DNA of 64,000 bases from CBDFGK01 sp965247075 (GCA_965247075.1 CBDFGK010000002.1:558001-622000); one strand, 5' to 3'; positions 26,051-35,454 are shown, counted from the stretch's first letter. Notes: a model not told the origin generated them from the letters alone. Numbers and translations are program-made.

Positions 26051-26658
26051 TGCGCTTACCGCTGGCAATTGCACTGCTCACAGCTACGCTGTGCCAGGCC
26101 CAGCACGCGTCGTTAATGGACCTGCAGCAGCGTCTGGCGGCTATCGAAAGTCTCAGCGGAAATTTCCAGCAAACCCTGCTGTCGATGGACGGGGAGCAGT
26201 TGGAGCAGAGCAGTGGTCACTTCAGGTTGTTGCAACCGGCTTATTTCTCCTGGCAAATTGAGCTTCCTGACCAGCAGTTGCTATTGGCCGCCGAGGGTGT
26301 GTTGTGGCATTACGATGTCGAACTGGAGACGGTAACACGGCGCAACATTCCATCAGACAATCCCTACAGTCCCCTGCAGATATTGGCCGGCGATAGCCAG
26401 ACCCTGGCAGAGTACTATCAAGTAGAGTCCCTGACTCCCGACTCATGGCGGTTGGTGCCGAATTTCGAGAGCGGGAATTTCCTGGCAATTACCCTGCGGT
26501 TTAACGGGCCATTGCTCCTGTCCATGGACGTATTGGACCCGCTGCAGCGAGTCACGCACATAGTGTTTGAGCACCTGGAGCACAACCCGGGGCTCAGCGC
26601 CGCTGATTTTGTATTCGTGCCTCCCGATGGCGTTGATGTATACAGCCATGAGCGTTGA
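26050..26658 (+). CDS. lolA: Outer-membrane lipoprotein carrier protein LolA
   Basis: LolA ferries lipoproteins across the periplasm from LolCDE to LolB. The protein has a short signal peptide (MRLPLAIALLTATLCQAQHA), then the family block LAAIESLSGNFQQTL and a curved sheet region with WQIELPDQQLLLAAEGVLWHYD. About 202 residues is normal. The ATG at 26050 overlaps the TGA of ftsK; a TTG three bases earlier is less likely. Its last codons fall in a tandem 22-bp duplication that also contains the rarA start. Confidence 0.9.
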   Translation: MRLPLAIALLTATLCQAQHASLMDLQQRLAAIESLSGNFQQTLLSMDGEQLEQSSGHFRLLQPAYFSWQIELPDQQLLLAAEGVLWHYDVELETVTRRNIPSDNPYSPLQILAGDSQTLAEYYQVESLTPDSWRLVPNFESGNFLAITLRFNGPLLLSMDVLDPLQRVTHIVFEHLEHNPGLSAADFVFVPPDGVDVYSHER

Positions 26659-26675
26659 TGTAGACAGCCGTGAGT
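26632..26675 (+). repeat. Tandem 22-bp duplication at the lolA/rarA junction
   Basis: Two copies of a 22-base unit (GTTGATGTAKACAGCCRTGAGY) stand head to tail at 26632-26653 and 26654-26675, with three differences. The first copy encodes the end of LolA (DVYSHE). The second contains the GTG start of rarA at the position where the first has ATG. Confidence 0.85.
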
Positions 26676-27998
26676 GATGACCTGTTTGCCAATACAGAGT
26701 CAGCCTATCAGCCGCTGGCCGCCAGGCTGCGCCCGGCCACACTGAGTGACTGTGTCGGGCAGACCCATATACTGGGCGCCGGCAAGCCTCTGCATGAAGC
26801 AATAACACGCGGACAACTGCACTCCATGATCCTGTGGGGGCCGCCGGGAGTTGGTAAAACTACGCTCGCGCGCATGGTGACGGAACAGGCCAGCGCACAT
26901 TTTATTGCCTTGTCAGCGGTGTTGTCCGGAGTCAAGGATATTCGGGCGGCAGTCGACCAGGCCAAAATTCAACGCGGGCAGGGCCGGGATACGGTGTTAT
27001 TTGTGGATGAAGTACACCGTTTCAACAAGTCCCAGCAGGACGCTTTTTTGCCCTTTGTCGAAGACGGCACCCTGATCTTTATCGGCGCCACTACTGAAAA
27101 CCCCTCTTTTGAACTCAACAACGCACTGTTATCGCGTTCGCGGGTTTATAAATTGCGCTCGCTGGAGGTGGATGAAGTTGGCGAAGTGCTGCGGCGCGGT
27201 ATCGAATCCTGGCAGCAGCCGGTTGAAATTACTGCGGACATTCTGGAAAGTCTTGCCCGCAGTGCCGACGGTGACGCGCGCCGGGCGCTTAACCTGCTGG
27301 AGTTGGCACTGGACCTGGCCGTAGCCGATGCGGATGGCACATTACAGCTCACCGCGGAAATTATTGACGAGGTTTTACAGGGCACTCTGCGCCGTTTTGA
27401 TAAGGGCGGCGATGTGTTTTACGACCAGATATCAGCCCTGCACAAGGCCGTGCGAGGCAGCTCTCCCGACGCCGCCCTGTACTGGTACGCGAGGATGCTT
27501 GATGGTGGTTGTGACCCACTCTACATCGCCAGGCGGGTGGTGCGTATGGCGAGTGAGGATATTGGCAATGCCGACCTACGTGCGCTGGCTATTGCGCTGG
27601 ATGCGTGGCAGGTTCAAGAGCGCCTGGGTAGCCCCGAAGGCGAGCTTGCCGTCGCGCAAGCGGTGGTCTACCTGGCCTGTGCTGCCAAAAGCAATGCTGT
27701 ATACACGGCCTTCAACAAAGCGGTCGCCGATATCGCAGCATCTGGCAGTGAAGAAGTGCCCTTGCATTTGCGCAATGCACCTACCAGCCTGGGCAAGACC
27801 ATGGGGCATGGGCAGGAATATCGCTATGCCCACGATGAACCCCACGGCTTTGCCGCGGGAGAAAATTACTTTCCGGAAAATCTGCGGGATCAACGCTACT
27901 ATTTTCCCACCGAGCGAGGTCTGGAACAGAAAATCTCCGAGAAACTTAAGCGCCTGCGCGAGCAGGACAAACACAGTACAATGCGGCGCTACGAATAA
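26670..27998 (+). CDS. rarA: Replication-associated recombination protein RarA (MgsA)
   Basis: RarA is a DnaX-like AAA+ ATPase that acts at stalled forks. The 442-residue protein has Walker A GPPGVGKTTLAR, Walker B TVLFVDEVHRFNKSQQD, sensor 1 IGATTENPSFELN and the arginine finger in LLSRSRVY. The C-terminal tetramer domain follows (VFYDQISALHKAVRGSSPDAAL). The GTG at 26670 lies 11 bp after lolA in the second copy of a small duplication; the order ftsK-lolA-rarA-crcB-serS is conserved in related bacteria. Confidence 0.95.
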   Translation: MSDDLFANTESAYQPLAARLRPATLSDCVGQTHILGAGKPLHEAITRGQLHSMILWGPPGVGKTTLARMVTEQASAHFIALSAVLSGVKDIRAAVDQAKIQRGQGRDTVLFVDEVHRFNKSQQDAFLPFVEDGTLIFIGATTENPSFELNNALLSRSRVYKLRSLEVDEVGEVLRRGIESWQQPVEITADILESLARSADGDARRALNLLELALDLAVADADGTLQLTAEIIDEVLQGTLRRFDKGGDVFYDQISALHKAVRGSSPDAALYWYARMLDGGCDPLYIARRVVRMASEDIGNADLRALAIALDAWQVQERLGSPEGELAVAQAVVYLACAAKSNAVYTAFNKAVADIAASGSEEVPLHLRNAPTSLGKTMGHGQEYRYAHDEPHGFAAGENYFPENLRDQRYYFPTERGLEQKISEKLKRLREQDKHSTMRRYE

Positions 27999-28023
27999 TC
28001 AGTAGTAATTAGCCCATCCACAC

Positions 28024-28398
28024 ATGAAACACCTGATATTTATCGCTCTGGGAGGGGCTGGCGGAGCACTGGCGAGGCACGGGATGTCCAGCCTGATACA
28101 CAACTCGGCCGGCAGCCATTTCCCCTGGGGCACTCTCGCGGTCAATCTGCTGGGCTCATTCTGCATCGGTATTATGTACATGGTGATTGTCGAGCGCGGC
28201 CTGATTCACCCGGATTGGCGCAGTGTCACCACGGTCGGGTTTCTGGGTGCATTCACCACCTTCTCTACCTTTTCACTGGAGACCATCGCCCTGCTGCAAA
28301 ACGGGCAGCCCGCGGCAGCACTGGGGTATGTGTTATTTAGCGTACTGGTGTGTGTGTCGGCGGTGTGGCTGGCCATGAGCCTGGTGCGACTACTTTAG
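28024..28398 (+). CDS. crcB: Fluoride ion channel FluC/CrcB
   Basis: The 124-residue protein is a dual-topology fluoride channel with four membrane helices. The family blocks GGAGGALARHGMSSLI near the N-terminus, WGTLAVNLLGSFCIGI, and GFLGAFTTFSTFSLE with the Phe box residues are complete. It begins 25 bp after rarA and serS follows 18 bp after the stop. The gap upstream is too short for a fluoride riboswitch, so control is probably constitutive from the operon. Confidence 0.94.
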   Translation: MKHLIFIALGGAGGALARHGMSSLIHNSAGSHFPWGTLAVNLLGSFCIGIMYMVIVERGLIHPDWRSVTTVGFLGAFTTFSTFSLETIALLQNGQPAAALGYVLFSVLVCVSAVWLAMSLVRLL

Positions 28399-28416
28399 AT
28401 TTACAGGAACAATCGA

Positions 28417-29715
28417 ATGCTGGATTTAAAACAGGTGCGGCAAGACCCGCACGCTATTGCCGATCAATTGCAAAGACGCGGCTACATTTTTGATGTGGCC
28501 GCCTTCGAAGCACTGGATGCGAGGCGCAAACAGGCAGATGTACAAAGCCAGAATTTGTTGGCTGAGCGCAAATCCGCCTCCAAAAAAATTGGCGAGCTGG
28601 TCAAGAGCGGTATCGCCGTCGATGCTGCAAAGCAGACTGTGAACGAGACCCTCGCCAAAATCTCCACGCAACTGGACGGGCTGACCGCAGAGGCCAAAAC
28701 AGTGCAGGACGAACTGGACAGCCTGTTGTTGGCTACCCCCAACCTGCTGGCGCCAGAGGTTCCCGAAGGGCGCGATGAAGCTGCCAATGTCGAGGTGTCG
28801 CGCTGGGGTGAACCGGCCAACTTCGATTTCCCAGTGCTTGATCATGTCGAGCTGGGAGAAGCGCTGGGGGGGCTCGACTTTGACATGGGAGCCAAGCTGA
28901 CTGGCGCCAGGTTTACTGTGATGAGCTCCGGCATCGCCCGGCTGCACCGGGCACTCATTCAGTTCATGCTCAATTTGCATGTCGGCGAACACGGTTATAC
29001 AGAAGTCAATGTTCCCTACATCGTCAATGCAGATTCCCTGCGCGGCACCGGGCAATTACCCAGGTTTGAGGAAGACCTGTTCAAGTTGAGGCACGAGCAG
29101 GATTTCTACCTGATACCAACGGCAGAAGTTCCGGTCACCAATATAGTGCGTGACACGATAGTCAGCGATGAAGACATGACGCAGGGCATGCGCTTTACCT
29201 GTCACTCGCCCTGTTTTCGCAGCGAGGCCGGCAGTCACGGCAAGGATACCCGGGGCATGATTCGTCAGCACCAGTTTGAGAAAGTTGAATTGGTGCAGAT
29301 GGTTCGGCCGGCAGATTCGCAGCAGGCCCTGGAAGAGTTAACCGGTCATGCGGAGGCGGTATTGCGTGCGCTGGAATTGCCCTATCGCAAAGTGATACTG
29401 TGCGCGGGTGATACCAGTGCCGGCGCCGGCAAAACCTACGATCTGGAAGTATGGCTGCCGGCCCAGCATACCTACCGGGAAATTTCCTCCTGCAGCGTGT
29501 TCGGGGATTACCAGGCGCGTAGAATGAAGGCGCGCTGGCGCAACCCGGAGACGGGCAAACCGGAATTGCTACACACACTCAATGGCTCGGCCCTGGCCAT
29601 TGGCAGAACCCTGGTAGCGATTCTCGAAAACTACCAGCGCGAAGATGGCTCGGTAGAAATACCGGCCGTGCTGCGCAGCTACATGGGTGGTCTTGAGCTG
29701 CTGAAGAAGACGTAG
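28417..29715 (+). CDS. serS: Seryl-tRNA synthetase
   Basis: SerS charges tRNA-Ser; a target tRNA-Ser(GGA) is in this window. The 432-residue protein has the N-terminal coiled coil that grips the long variable arm (about 30-105) and the class II core, with motif 2 (MRFTCHSPCFRSEAGSHGKDTRGMIRQHQF, here abbreviated to FRSEAG) and motif 3 (LNGSALAIGRTLVAILEN). It starts at ATG behind AGGA and is followed six bases later by cysG. Confidence 0.97.
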   Translation: MLDLKQVRQDPHAIADQLQRRGYIFDVAAFEALDARRKQADVQSQNLLAERKSASKKIGELVKSGIAVDAAKQTVNETLAKISTQLDGLTAEAKTVQDELDSLLLATPNLLAPEVPEGRDEAANVEVSRWGEPANFDFPVLDHVELGEALGGLDFDMGAKLTGARFTVMSSGIARLHRALIQFMLNLHVGEHGYTEVNVPYIVNADSLRGTGQLPRFEEDLFKLRHEQDFYLIPTAEVPVTNIVRDTIVSDEDMTQGMRFTCHSPCFRSEAGSHGKDTRGMIRQHQFEKVELVQMVRPADSQQALEELTGHAEAVLRALELPYRKVILCAGDTSAGAGKTYDLEVWLPAQHTYREISSCSVFGDYQARRMKARWRNPETGKPELLHTLNGSALAIGRTLVAILENYQREDGSVEIPAVLRSYMGGLELLKKT

Positions 29716-29721
29716 GTTGCT

Positions 29722-31146
29722 ATGGAATATTTGCCGCTATTTTTTTCACTGCGTAACAAGCCGGTTTTGCTGGTAGGTGGTGGGCGGGTAGCGCTGCGCA
29801 AGGCGCGCTTGCTGATCGACGCCGGCGCATCCGTGACCCTGGTGTCGCCGGATATCGATCACGAACTTGAGACTATGCTCACTGCGGCAGGTGGATGTTG
29901 GCAGCAGGATGTTTACCGCCCCTCATACCTGGATGGAGCGCTATTGGTAGTAGCGGCTACCCCAGAGCAGAGTGTTAATGCCAGTGTTGCCGCCGATGCA
30001 GCCGCCGGCAATACTCCCGTCAACGTGGTCGACAGCCCCGAGCTGTGCAGTTTTGTCTTCCCCTCCATTGTTGACCGCTCGCCACTCATTATCGCTATTG
30101 GCAGCAGCGCGCGCAGCCCGGTTTTGGCGCGCCTGGTACGTAGTAAAATCGAAGCCTTGATTCCGGCCGCGTACGCCCGCCTGGCTGCCTTTACCGGTCG
30201 CTTTCGCGAAGCCATCAAGAAGGCCGCACCCGGACAGGGTCAGCGACGACGTTTCTGGGAACAGGTTGTCAACGGCCCGGTAGGGGAAATGGTGTTGGCA
30301 GGTCAGGAAGATCGCGCTGCGGAACTGGTGCAAAAATATATTGATAATCCCGATGAACCGCATCGCCTGGGAGAGGTTTACCTGATCGGTGCTGGCCCCG
30401 GCGACCCGGACTTGTTGTCACTCAAAGCGGCGCGATTGCTGCAGGCAGCCGACGTTGTTTTGTACGATCGCCTGGTAGCTCCCGAAATTCTGGATATGGC
30501 GCGCCGCGATGCCGAGCGTATTTATGTGGGCAAGCGCAGGGCGGACCACGCGATTCCACAGAAAAATATTAACCGGTTGCTGCTGCACCTGGCTAAAGAG
30601 GGTAAGTGTGTAGTCAGGCTCAAGGGTGGGGACCCTTTTATTTTCGGCCGCGGTGGCGAGGAAATCGAACTGCTGGCACAACACGGGATTCCCTTTCAGG
30701 TTATTCCGGGAATCACCGCCGCCAGCGGTTGCTCTTGCTATGCAGGGATTCCGTTGACCCACCGGGACTACGCCCAATCGGTGCGCTTTGTAACCGGCCA
30801 GCTCAAAAACGAACGTGTCGATCTGCCCTGGGATGAACTCGCCAGGCCCAAGCAAACTCTGGTTTTCTACATGGGTTTACAGGGGCTGCCGGTAATCTGT
30901 CGTGAATTGCAGGCCAATGGCATGCCTAAGGAAACGCCTATTGCCCTGATAGAACAGGGCACCACTTCTAACCAGCGCACACTAACGGGCACGCTGGCGG
31001 CCATGGAGGAGATTGTCGCCGGGCAGGATGTGCACGCACCCACAGTAATCATTGTCGGCGAGGTCGTGCAATTGCACGGGCAGTTATCCTGGTGGGGCGA
31101 GGCAGCGCAACCGGGCAACTGGCCTCCGACAGCGGGAGTGGTATAA
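29722..31146 (+). CDS. cysG: Siroheme synthase (fused dehydrogenase/ferrochelatase and methyltransferase)
   Basis: CysG makes siroheme, the cofactor of sulfite and nitrite reductases, from uroporphyrinogen III. Residues 1-210 are the CysGB part with the Rossmann site LVGGGRVALRKARLLIDAGA and the active-site Ser/Asp region NVVDSPELCSFVFPS. From about 215 the CysGA methyltransferase has YLIGAGPGDPDLLSLKAARL, VRLKGGDPFIFGRGGEE, and GITAASGCSCYAGIPLTHR. The 474-residue length is that of the E. coli fusion. It lies six bases after serS, as in Pseudomonas. Confidence 0.97.
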   Translation: MEYLPLFFSLRNKPVLLVGGGRVALRKARLLIDAGASVTLVSPDIDHELETMLTAAGGCWQQDVYRPSYLDGALLVVAATPEQSVNASVAADAAAGNTPVNVVDSPELCSFVFPSIVDRSPLIIAIGSSARSPVLARLVRSKIEALIPAAYARLAAFTGRFREAIKKAAPGQGQRRRFWEQVVNGPVGEMVLAGQEDRAAELVQKYIDNPDEPHRLGEVYLIGAGPGDPDLLSLKAARLLQAADVVLYDRLVAPEILDMARRDAERIYVGKRRADHAIPQKNINRLLLHLAKEGKCVVRLKGGDPFIFGRGGEEIELLAQHGIPFQVIPGITAASGCSCYAGIPLTHRDYAQSVRFVTGQLKNERVDLPWDELARPKQTLVFYMGLQGLPVICRELQANGMPKETPIALIEQGTTSNQRTLTGTLAAMEEIVAGQDVHAPTVIIVGEVVQLHGQLSWWGEAAQPGNWPPTAGVV

Positions 31147-31236
31147 TTATCAACCGGATACAGGGAGCTTGGGCGTCTCCGTGAATAGTAAGCGCAGCCA
31201 GATTACTGTGGCGCAAGAGCTGCCGGGAGACGGCGC

Positions 31237-33339
31237 CTAGTTTATAAGCACCTTTTTGCTGTTGCCGGGGTTGCCGGCGACCATCTGATTTTTGGCATTG
31301 ACCACATCGATCAAAACATTTCCCGCCTCTACCAGTAAAACGTCACGATCTTCCTCTTTCTCTTCGTCGGCAGCGTTGTCGTCCTCAGTGGTACCATCTT
31401 CAATACCCTCCAGCAAGGGCAGCCCTTTGGTCGCGCGGCGCTTGTTTTCGATCGCCAGCGATTGCGCTTTACGGGTATCACGCAGGGCAATGCGCACCTC
31501 CTCCTGCAAGGGCAGGGTAGTCATCCCACGGCTTTCTTCAGCCAGCTTCAGGCTGTCTTGCAGGTAAATAAAGTCTGCGTTTTCTGTTACCCGTGATTGC
31601 GACATATCTGTCAGGTAGGGTATCAGTGCCGGCAGGTCGTGGTATTTGCGATGTCTGACAGGATTGATCTGGTCCCAGTTGAGTGCATTATCCAGGTTGC
31701 TCTCACCGATCTCGGATTTGTCGTACCGAGAGGGAAATTCCACATCCGGAACAACCCCTCGGTGCTGGGTACTATCGCCACTGATTCGATAAAATTTGGA
31801 TTCGGTCAGTTTGAGCTGGCCTTCCGCCAGGGGAATCAGCGTTTGCACAGTTCCCTTGCCAAAGGATTGGCTACCGACAACGATGCCACGCTGATAATCC
31901 TGGATGGCAGCGGCAAAAATTTCTGAGGCTGAGGCGCTGAGGCGGTTTATCAAGACTGCCATCGGACCATCGTAATAGGGCGTAGGCCGGCGTTTGCCAT
32001 CCCGGAACACCTTGCGTGACGAGTGGCGAATTTGCACAGTCGGGCCGTTTTCAATAAACAGGCCAATCAGGTCATTGGCTTCCTGCAGGGAGCCGCCGCC
32101 GTTATTGCGCAAGTCGATAATAATGCCGTCTACGCCTTCCTCTGCGAGTTCATCAAGCAGGCGTTTGACGTCGCGGGTAGTGCTCTTGAAATCGGGCTCA
32201 CCACGGCGCATGCCGTCAAAGTCTATATAGAAGGCGGATACATCTATGACGCCGAGCTTGATGGTGCTGTCACCGAGTGGAAATTCCCGCACTTCTTTTT
32301 GGGCGCTCTGCTCCTCCAGCTTCACCTTGTTGCGCACAATGGTAACGATACGGTGCTCGTCAACTGTCTTTGAGCTAGCCGGCAAAATCTCCAGCCTGAC
32401 CGTCGTGCCCTTGGGTCCCCGAATGAGCTGTACTACTTCATCCAGGCGCCAGCCGATTACATCTTCGAACTGCCCGTTTTCGCCCTGGGCCACGGCTACA
32501 ATGCGGTCAGAGGGTTGTAACTGGCCCTGCTTATCGGCGGGACCGGCGGGGACGATACGCGTTACACGCGTATATTCATCCTGCAGTTGCAATACCGCGC
32601 CTATACCTTCCAGCGACAAACTCATATTGATATTGAAATTTTCAGAAGTGCGCGGTGACAGGTAGTTCGTGTGGGGGTCGTACAGTTCGGTCAGCGCGTT
32701 GGCATATACCTGGAACACATCCTGGGCGTTGTACTGCGTGATGCGGTGCAGTTGATTGCGGTAGCGTTTTTCCAGGGTAGGCACAATTTCATCGTCGACC
32801 TTCTCAGACAGTTTCAAACTCAATACCGAATTTTTAATTTGCTTGCGCCAGCGCTCTTCGGCCTCGGCCTTGTCGATGGACCAACTGCGATTTTCTGGCA
32901 CCAGTGAGAGGTGCTCATCAACATTGAAATCCATTGCTGCGACCATATCCGGTAACTCTGCCAGCAGCTGATTCAGACGTTCTTCAATGCGCTGGTGATA
33001 GCGATTAAATATGACAAAACCCGCCTCCAGATTGCCCTCGGCAAAATGATCATCAAGTAGCAGCCGATAGGCTTCGAATTCATCGATATCACTTTGATAC
33101 AGAAATAAGCGACTGGGGTCCAGTCTCTTCAGGTAGCTGTCCAGCAATTCGGACGATAACCCGTCATCAAATTTACGCTTGGAGTAGTGCCGCTGCTCCA
33201 GTTTTTCCACCAGGTCCAAAGCCGTCTCGGAGAGCTGGGGGTAAGAATCGATAGTTGCCCAACCGGTAAGGCTGAGCAAACTTAGTGCTGAAACGGCCAG
33301 TGCCGTACGCAGGACTATTTTTATATTGAAGTTCTTCAA
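31237..33339 (-). CDS. prc: Carboxy-terminal processing protease Prc (tail-specific protease)
   Basis: Prc is a periplasmic S41 serine protease that degrades proteins with non-polar tails and trims penicillin-binding protein 3 and lytic enzymes. The 700-residue protein has an N-terminal signal (LRTALAVSALSLLSLTGWA), a PDZ domain at about 230-320 (SLEGIGAVLQLQDEYTRVTRI), and the protease core with the catalytic Ser in NRLSASASEIFAAAI and Lys in SQSFGKGTVQT. The C-terminal part (DUF3340) is long and charged. It converges with cysG and stands alone. Confidence 0.95.
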   Translation of the reverse strand: MKNFNIKIVLRTALAVSALSLLSLTGWATIDSYPQLSETALDLVEKLEQRHYSKRKFDDGLSSELLDSYLKRLDPSRLFLYQSDIDEFEAYRLLLDDHFAEGNLEAGFVIFNRYHQRIEERLNQLLAELPDMVAAMDFNVDEHLSLVPENRSWSIDKAEAEERWRKQIKNSVLSLKLSEKVDDEIVPTLEKRYRNQLHRITQYNAQDVFQVYANALTELYDPHTNYLSPRTSENFNINMSLSLEGIGAVLQLQDEYTRVTRIVPAGPADKQGQLQPSDRIVAVAQGENGQFEDVIGWRLDEVVQLIRGPKGTTVRLEILPASSKTVDEHRIVTIVRNKVKLEEQSAQKEVREFPLGDSTIKLGVIDVSAFYIDFDGMRRGEPDFKSTTRDVKRLLDELAEEGVDGIIIDLRNNGGGSLQEANDLIGLFIENGPTVQIRHSSRKVFRDGKRRPTPYYDGPMAVLINRLSASASEIFAAAIQDYQRGIVVGSQSFGKGTVQTLIPLAEGQLKLTESKFYRISGDSTQHRGVVPDVEFPSRYDKSEIGESNLDNALNWDQINPVRHRKYHDLPALIPYLTDMSQSRVTENADFIYLQDSLKLAEESRGMTTLPLQEEVRIALRDTRKAQSLAIENKRRATKGLPLLEGIEDGTTEDDNAADEEKEEDRDVLLVEAGNVLIDVVNAKNQMVAGNPGNSKKVLIN

Positions 33340-33511
33340 AGTGATCTCGCATTAGATCTCGGGTACAAGACAATCTATAGTGTAACAAGAAAGCTTGCAA
33401 AATAAGAAAGACCAGCAGCCGGTCGGACGTAACCATATCGTATCGAAATGAGATAATCATGGCTGCGCTGCGAGGCTCGCTAGCGGAAAGTTCCGCAGGA
33501 AATACAAGGAT
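33340..33511. other. Short non-coding interval upstream of prc
   Basis: This stretch is AT-rich near prc and must hold its promoter on the minus strand. I did not find a clear box pair. The part next to 33500 has a small hairpin (GCGGAAAGTTCCGC). Confidence 0.3.
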
Positions 33512-33709
33512 ATGGCGTTGTTTGACCTACTGATTGGCCCACGAGGGCTGGCCCTGGACCGGCACCTGGTGCGGGCCCGCTTTCTTGAGGGTGAAGAGCA
33601 CCAGCGAGTGTGGGGCAACATTACCAAAAATGTGCCTGTCTACGCTGACTACCAACACAGTTGCAAAGGGCACAGGCAAATTCCCCTGCTTGTACTGGGG
33701 ATGGTTTGA
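33512..33709 (+). CDS. Possible small protein of unknown function
   Basis: The 65-residue frame MALFDLLIGPRGLALDRHLV... begins at ATG behind AAGGA and ends seven bases before the ChaC-like gene. No family is recognised. The sequence is mixed hydrophobic and basic without a membrane helix. The RBS and spacing are in its favour, but there is no other support, and a chance frame in the leader of the next gene is equally possible. Confidence 0.3.
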   Translation: MALFDLLIGPRGLALDRHLVRARFLEGEEHQRVWGNITKNVPVYADYQHSCKGHRQIPLLVLGMV

Positions 33710-33716
33710 CCAGACG

Positions 33717-34217
33717 ATGTCGCACTGGGTATTCGGCTATGGATCGCTAATTTATAAAGTGGACTTTCCCTTTCAGGAGCGCCTAAGGGCGCAGATTAGC
33801 GGCTGGCAACGCCGTTTCTGGCAGGGTTCCCACGATCACCGGGGTACGCCTACTGCGCCCGGGCGGGTCGTTACGCTGCTGCCGGCTGCCGGCGTGGTGT
33901 GTGCCGGTATGGCCTATAAAATTACCGAAGATGTGTTTGAGCACCTCGATCACCGGGAAAAAAATGGTTATTGTCGGCTCGATACGGCTATGGATTTGGC
34001 TGATGGCCGACAGGTTTTGGCTACTGTGTATATTGCCGATGAGCACAACCACGCCTTCCTGGGCCCAGCCGGCATGACTGAAATTGCCGAGCAAATTGCC
34101 GTCAGCCAGGGATCCAGTGGCACCAACTGCGATTACCTGCTGCAATTAGCGGTGGCGCTGCGAAAGCTGGATATCGTTGATGAACACATAGAACAACTGG
34201 AGAGACTGTTGCGCTGA
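33717..34217 (+). CDS. ChaC-like gamma-glutamylcyclotransferase
   Basis: The 166-residue protein begins MSHWVFGYGSLIYKVDFP, where FGYGSLI is the glutathione-binding P-loop of gamma-glutamylcyclotransferases. It continues GWQRRFWQGSHDHRGTP, which matches the ChaC family, and the catalytic Glu lies in LDHREKNGY. ChaC-type enzymes cleave glutathione to 5-oxoproline and Cys-Gly in the cytosol. The frame is open upstream to 33534, but the extra residues do not look like this family. It is slightly shorter than E. coli ChaC. Confidence 0.86.
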   Translation: MSHWVFGYGSLIYKVDFPFQERLRAQISGWQRRFWQGSHDHRGTPTAPGRVVTLLPAAGVVCAGMAYKITEDVFEHLDHREKNGYCRLDTAMDLADGRQVLATVYIADEHNHAFLGPAGMTEIAEQIAVSQGSSGTNCDYLLQLAVALRKLDIVDEHIEQLERLLR

Positions 34218-34225
34218 AGCTGCGC

Positions 34226-35095
34226 TCAGCCCTCCCTGCTATCCGGATCGAAATCGTATACGCCCAGTTCGAAGCCCTCGGGAATGTTGTCTCGTACCAC
34301 CTGCAGGCGTCGGTACAGGCTGCCGTGGGAGCCGCCCATGAGGGCATCGGTGATCAGGTTGTCCTCGTCGCAGTCGGCGGCTGCCCGCAGCAAACGCTCA
34401 AAGGTATGCTGAAAATTGTCGCTGTGGCGGGTACGCACCTCCGTACCGAACATGAGTTTGTAGCAATACCGGGGGTTACTGAGGGTCATCAGGCGCAGCA
34501 TTTCCCGGGTAAATACCTCTGGGTCATCACGGCGTGCGGTATTCCACAGTTCCGCCAGTCGTTCGGGCGGGACCTGTTGTTCATTGCCCTCGGCCATCTG
34601 GCTGGACAGGTAGAGCAGTCCAACCACGGTGCCGAGCTGATTGCGCACCAGTTCGGCCAACTTGAGAAATGCTTCACGCCGCTGGTGCATCTCACTCCGT
34701 GCTATGGCTTCGGATTGCAATACGGCCTGTTCAGCAGATTTTTGTATTTCGACAAACTGCATTTTCATGGCGTCGGTGTTGAGGCTCAGCTCTTTCTTTT
34801 GCAGAAAGTAGCCAATCACCAGCCACAGGAAAGCGAGTGGGGCAAAGGCACCTTCGAGAAAACTGCCCATGCGTTCAACCGTCAGCTCGGCAAACTGTCC
34901 CCAACCGACCTGGGTGTTGATATAAATCCCCATCAATATCAGGTACACAAAGGTCAGGGCTAACCCAAACAATACCCGCCAGTCCTGATCGTAGGGCGAG
35001 CGATAACCTTGCGGGGCGATTTTTGGTACGCCGCCGCGGCCCATTACCACATTGGGCGATTCCTGCTCGCCGATGTCAGATGTTTGCTCTGTCAT
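34226..35095 (-). CDS. Membrane-anchored protein of unknown function
   Basis: I do not recognise this 289-residue protein. A Gly-rich N-terminus is followed by two membrane helices, near residues 42-61 (VLFGLALTFVYLILMGIYIN) and 82-100 (GAFAPLAFLWLVIGYFL). A long helical, charged cytosolic part follows (SLNTDAMKMQFVEIQKSAEQ and onward), with a few conserved-looking Tyr and Cys positions (NPRYCYKLMFGTE). The gene is a single transcription unit, convergent with the ChaC-like gene. Its role is open. Confidence 0.72.
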   Translation of the reverse strand: MTEQTSDIGEQESPNVVMGRGGVPKIAPQGYRSPYDQDWRVLFGLALTFVYLILMGIYINTQVGWGQFAELTVERMGSFLEGAFAPLAFLWLVIGYFLQKKELSLNTDAMKMQFVEIQKSAEQAVLQSEAIARSEMHQRREAFLKLAELVRNQLGTVVGLLYLSSQMAEGNEQQVPPERLAELWNTARRDDPEVFTREMLRLMTLSNPRYCYKLMFGTEVRTRHSDNFQHTFERLLRAAADCDEDNLITDALMGGSHGSLYRRLQVVRDNIPEGFELGVYDFDPDSREG

Positions 35096-35454
35096 GGTTG
35101 GTTAAACTGCACGGTTAACATCCCTGAATTGTAACCAATAAGCAGGTCTCCATGTATACACCATTACATATAAGCTTAGTTCTTTTTGTAGCTATTATAG
35201 TCAAGGCACTGCCTGGCTGTGGCCAGGCAGAATTGCCGCCTGGAGTTGGAGGGCAACCCAGTAACTTTGATCAGATTTGCCCGCCTGTTTGACAAGTTCG
35301 ACCCAAATTTCAATATCGTGACCCCTTAGCGCTGGCTTTTATCGCTATATTGAGTTAAAAACATGTACACGCTGAGGGACACAGCCACAAACACAAATTT
35401 TATTCCGTCTGAACCTTCCGCCGAAATGTGGAGGTATCCTATTTGGGGGCATCA
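35096..35454. other. Non-coding interval upstream of the cytochrome oxidase operon
   Basis: No gene was found. The interval contains a perfect 9-bp hairpin at 35209-35230 without a T-run, and the promoter of the oxidase operon must lie here. An AT-rich run TTTATCGCTATATTG at 35337 is a possible -10 area. The frame opened by GTG at 35428 is part of the heme o synthase question. Confidence 0.4.
35209..35230. repeat. Perfect 9-bp hairpin upstream of the oxidase operon
   Basis: CTGCCTGGC and GCCAGGCAG flank the loop TGTG. Neither strand continues with a T-run, so it is not a standard terminator. It could be an operator or a leader structure. Confidence 0.5.

Noticed and set aside
28000..28023. 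Fluoride riboswitch before crcB
   Set aside because: The gap to rarA is only 25 bp, too short, and no such fold is seen.
31181..31240. Possible 20-codon gene after cysG
   Set aside because: It has a GTG start but no Shine-Dalgarno or family match, and it overlaps the end of prc.
35209..35230. Rho-independent terminator
   Set aside because: The hairpin is perfect, but neither strand carries a following T-run.
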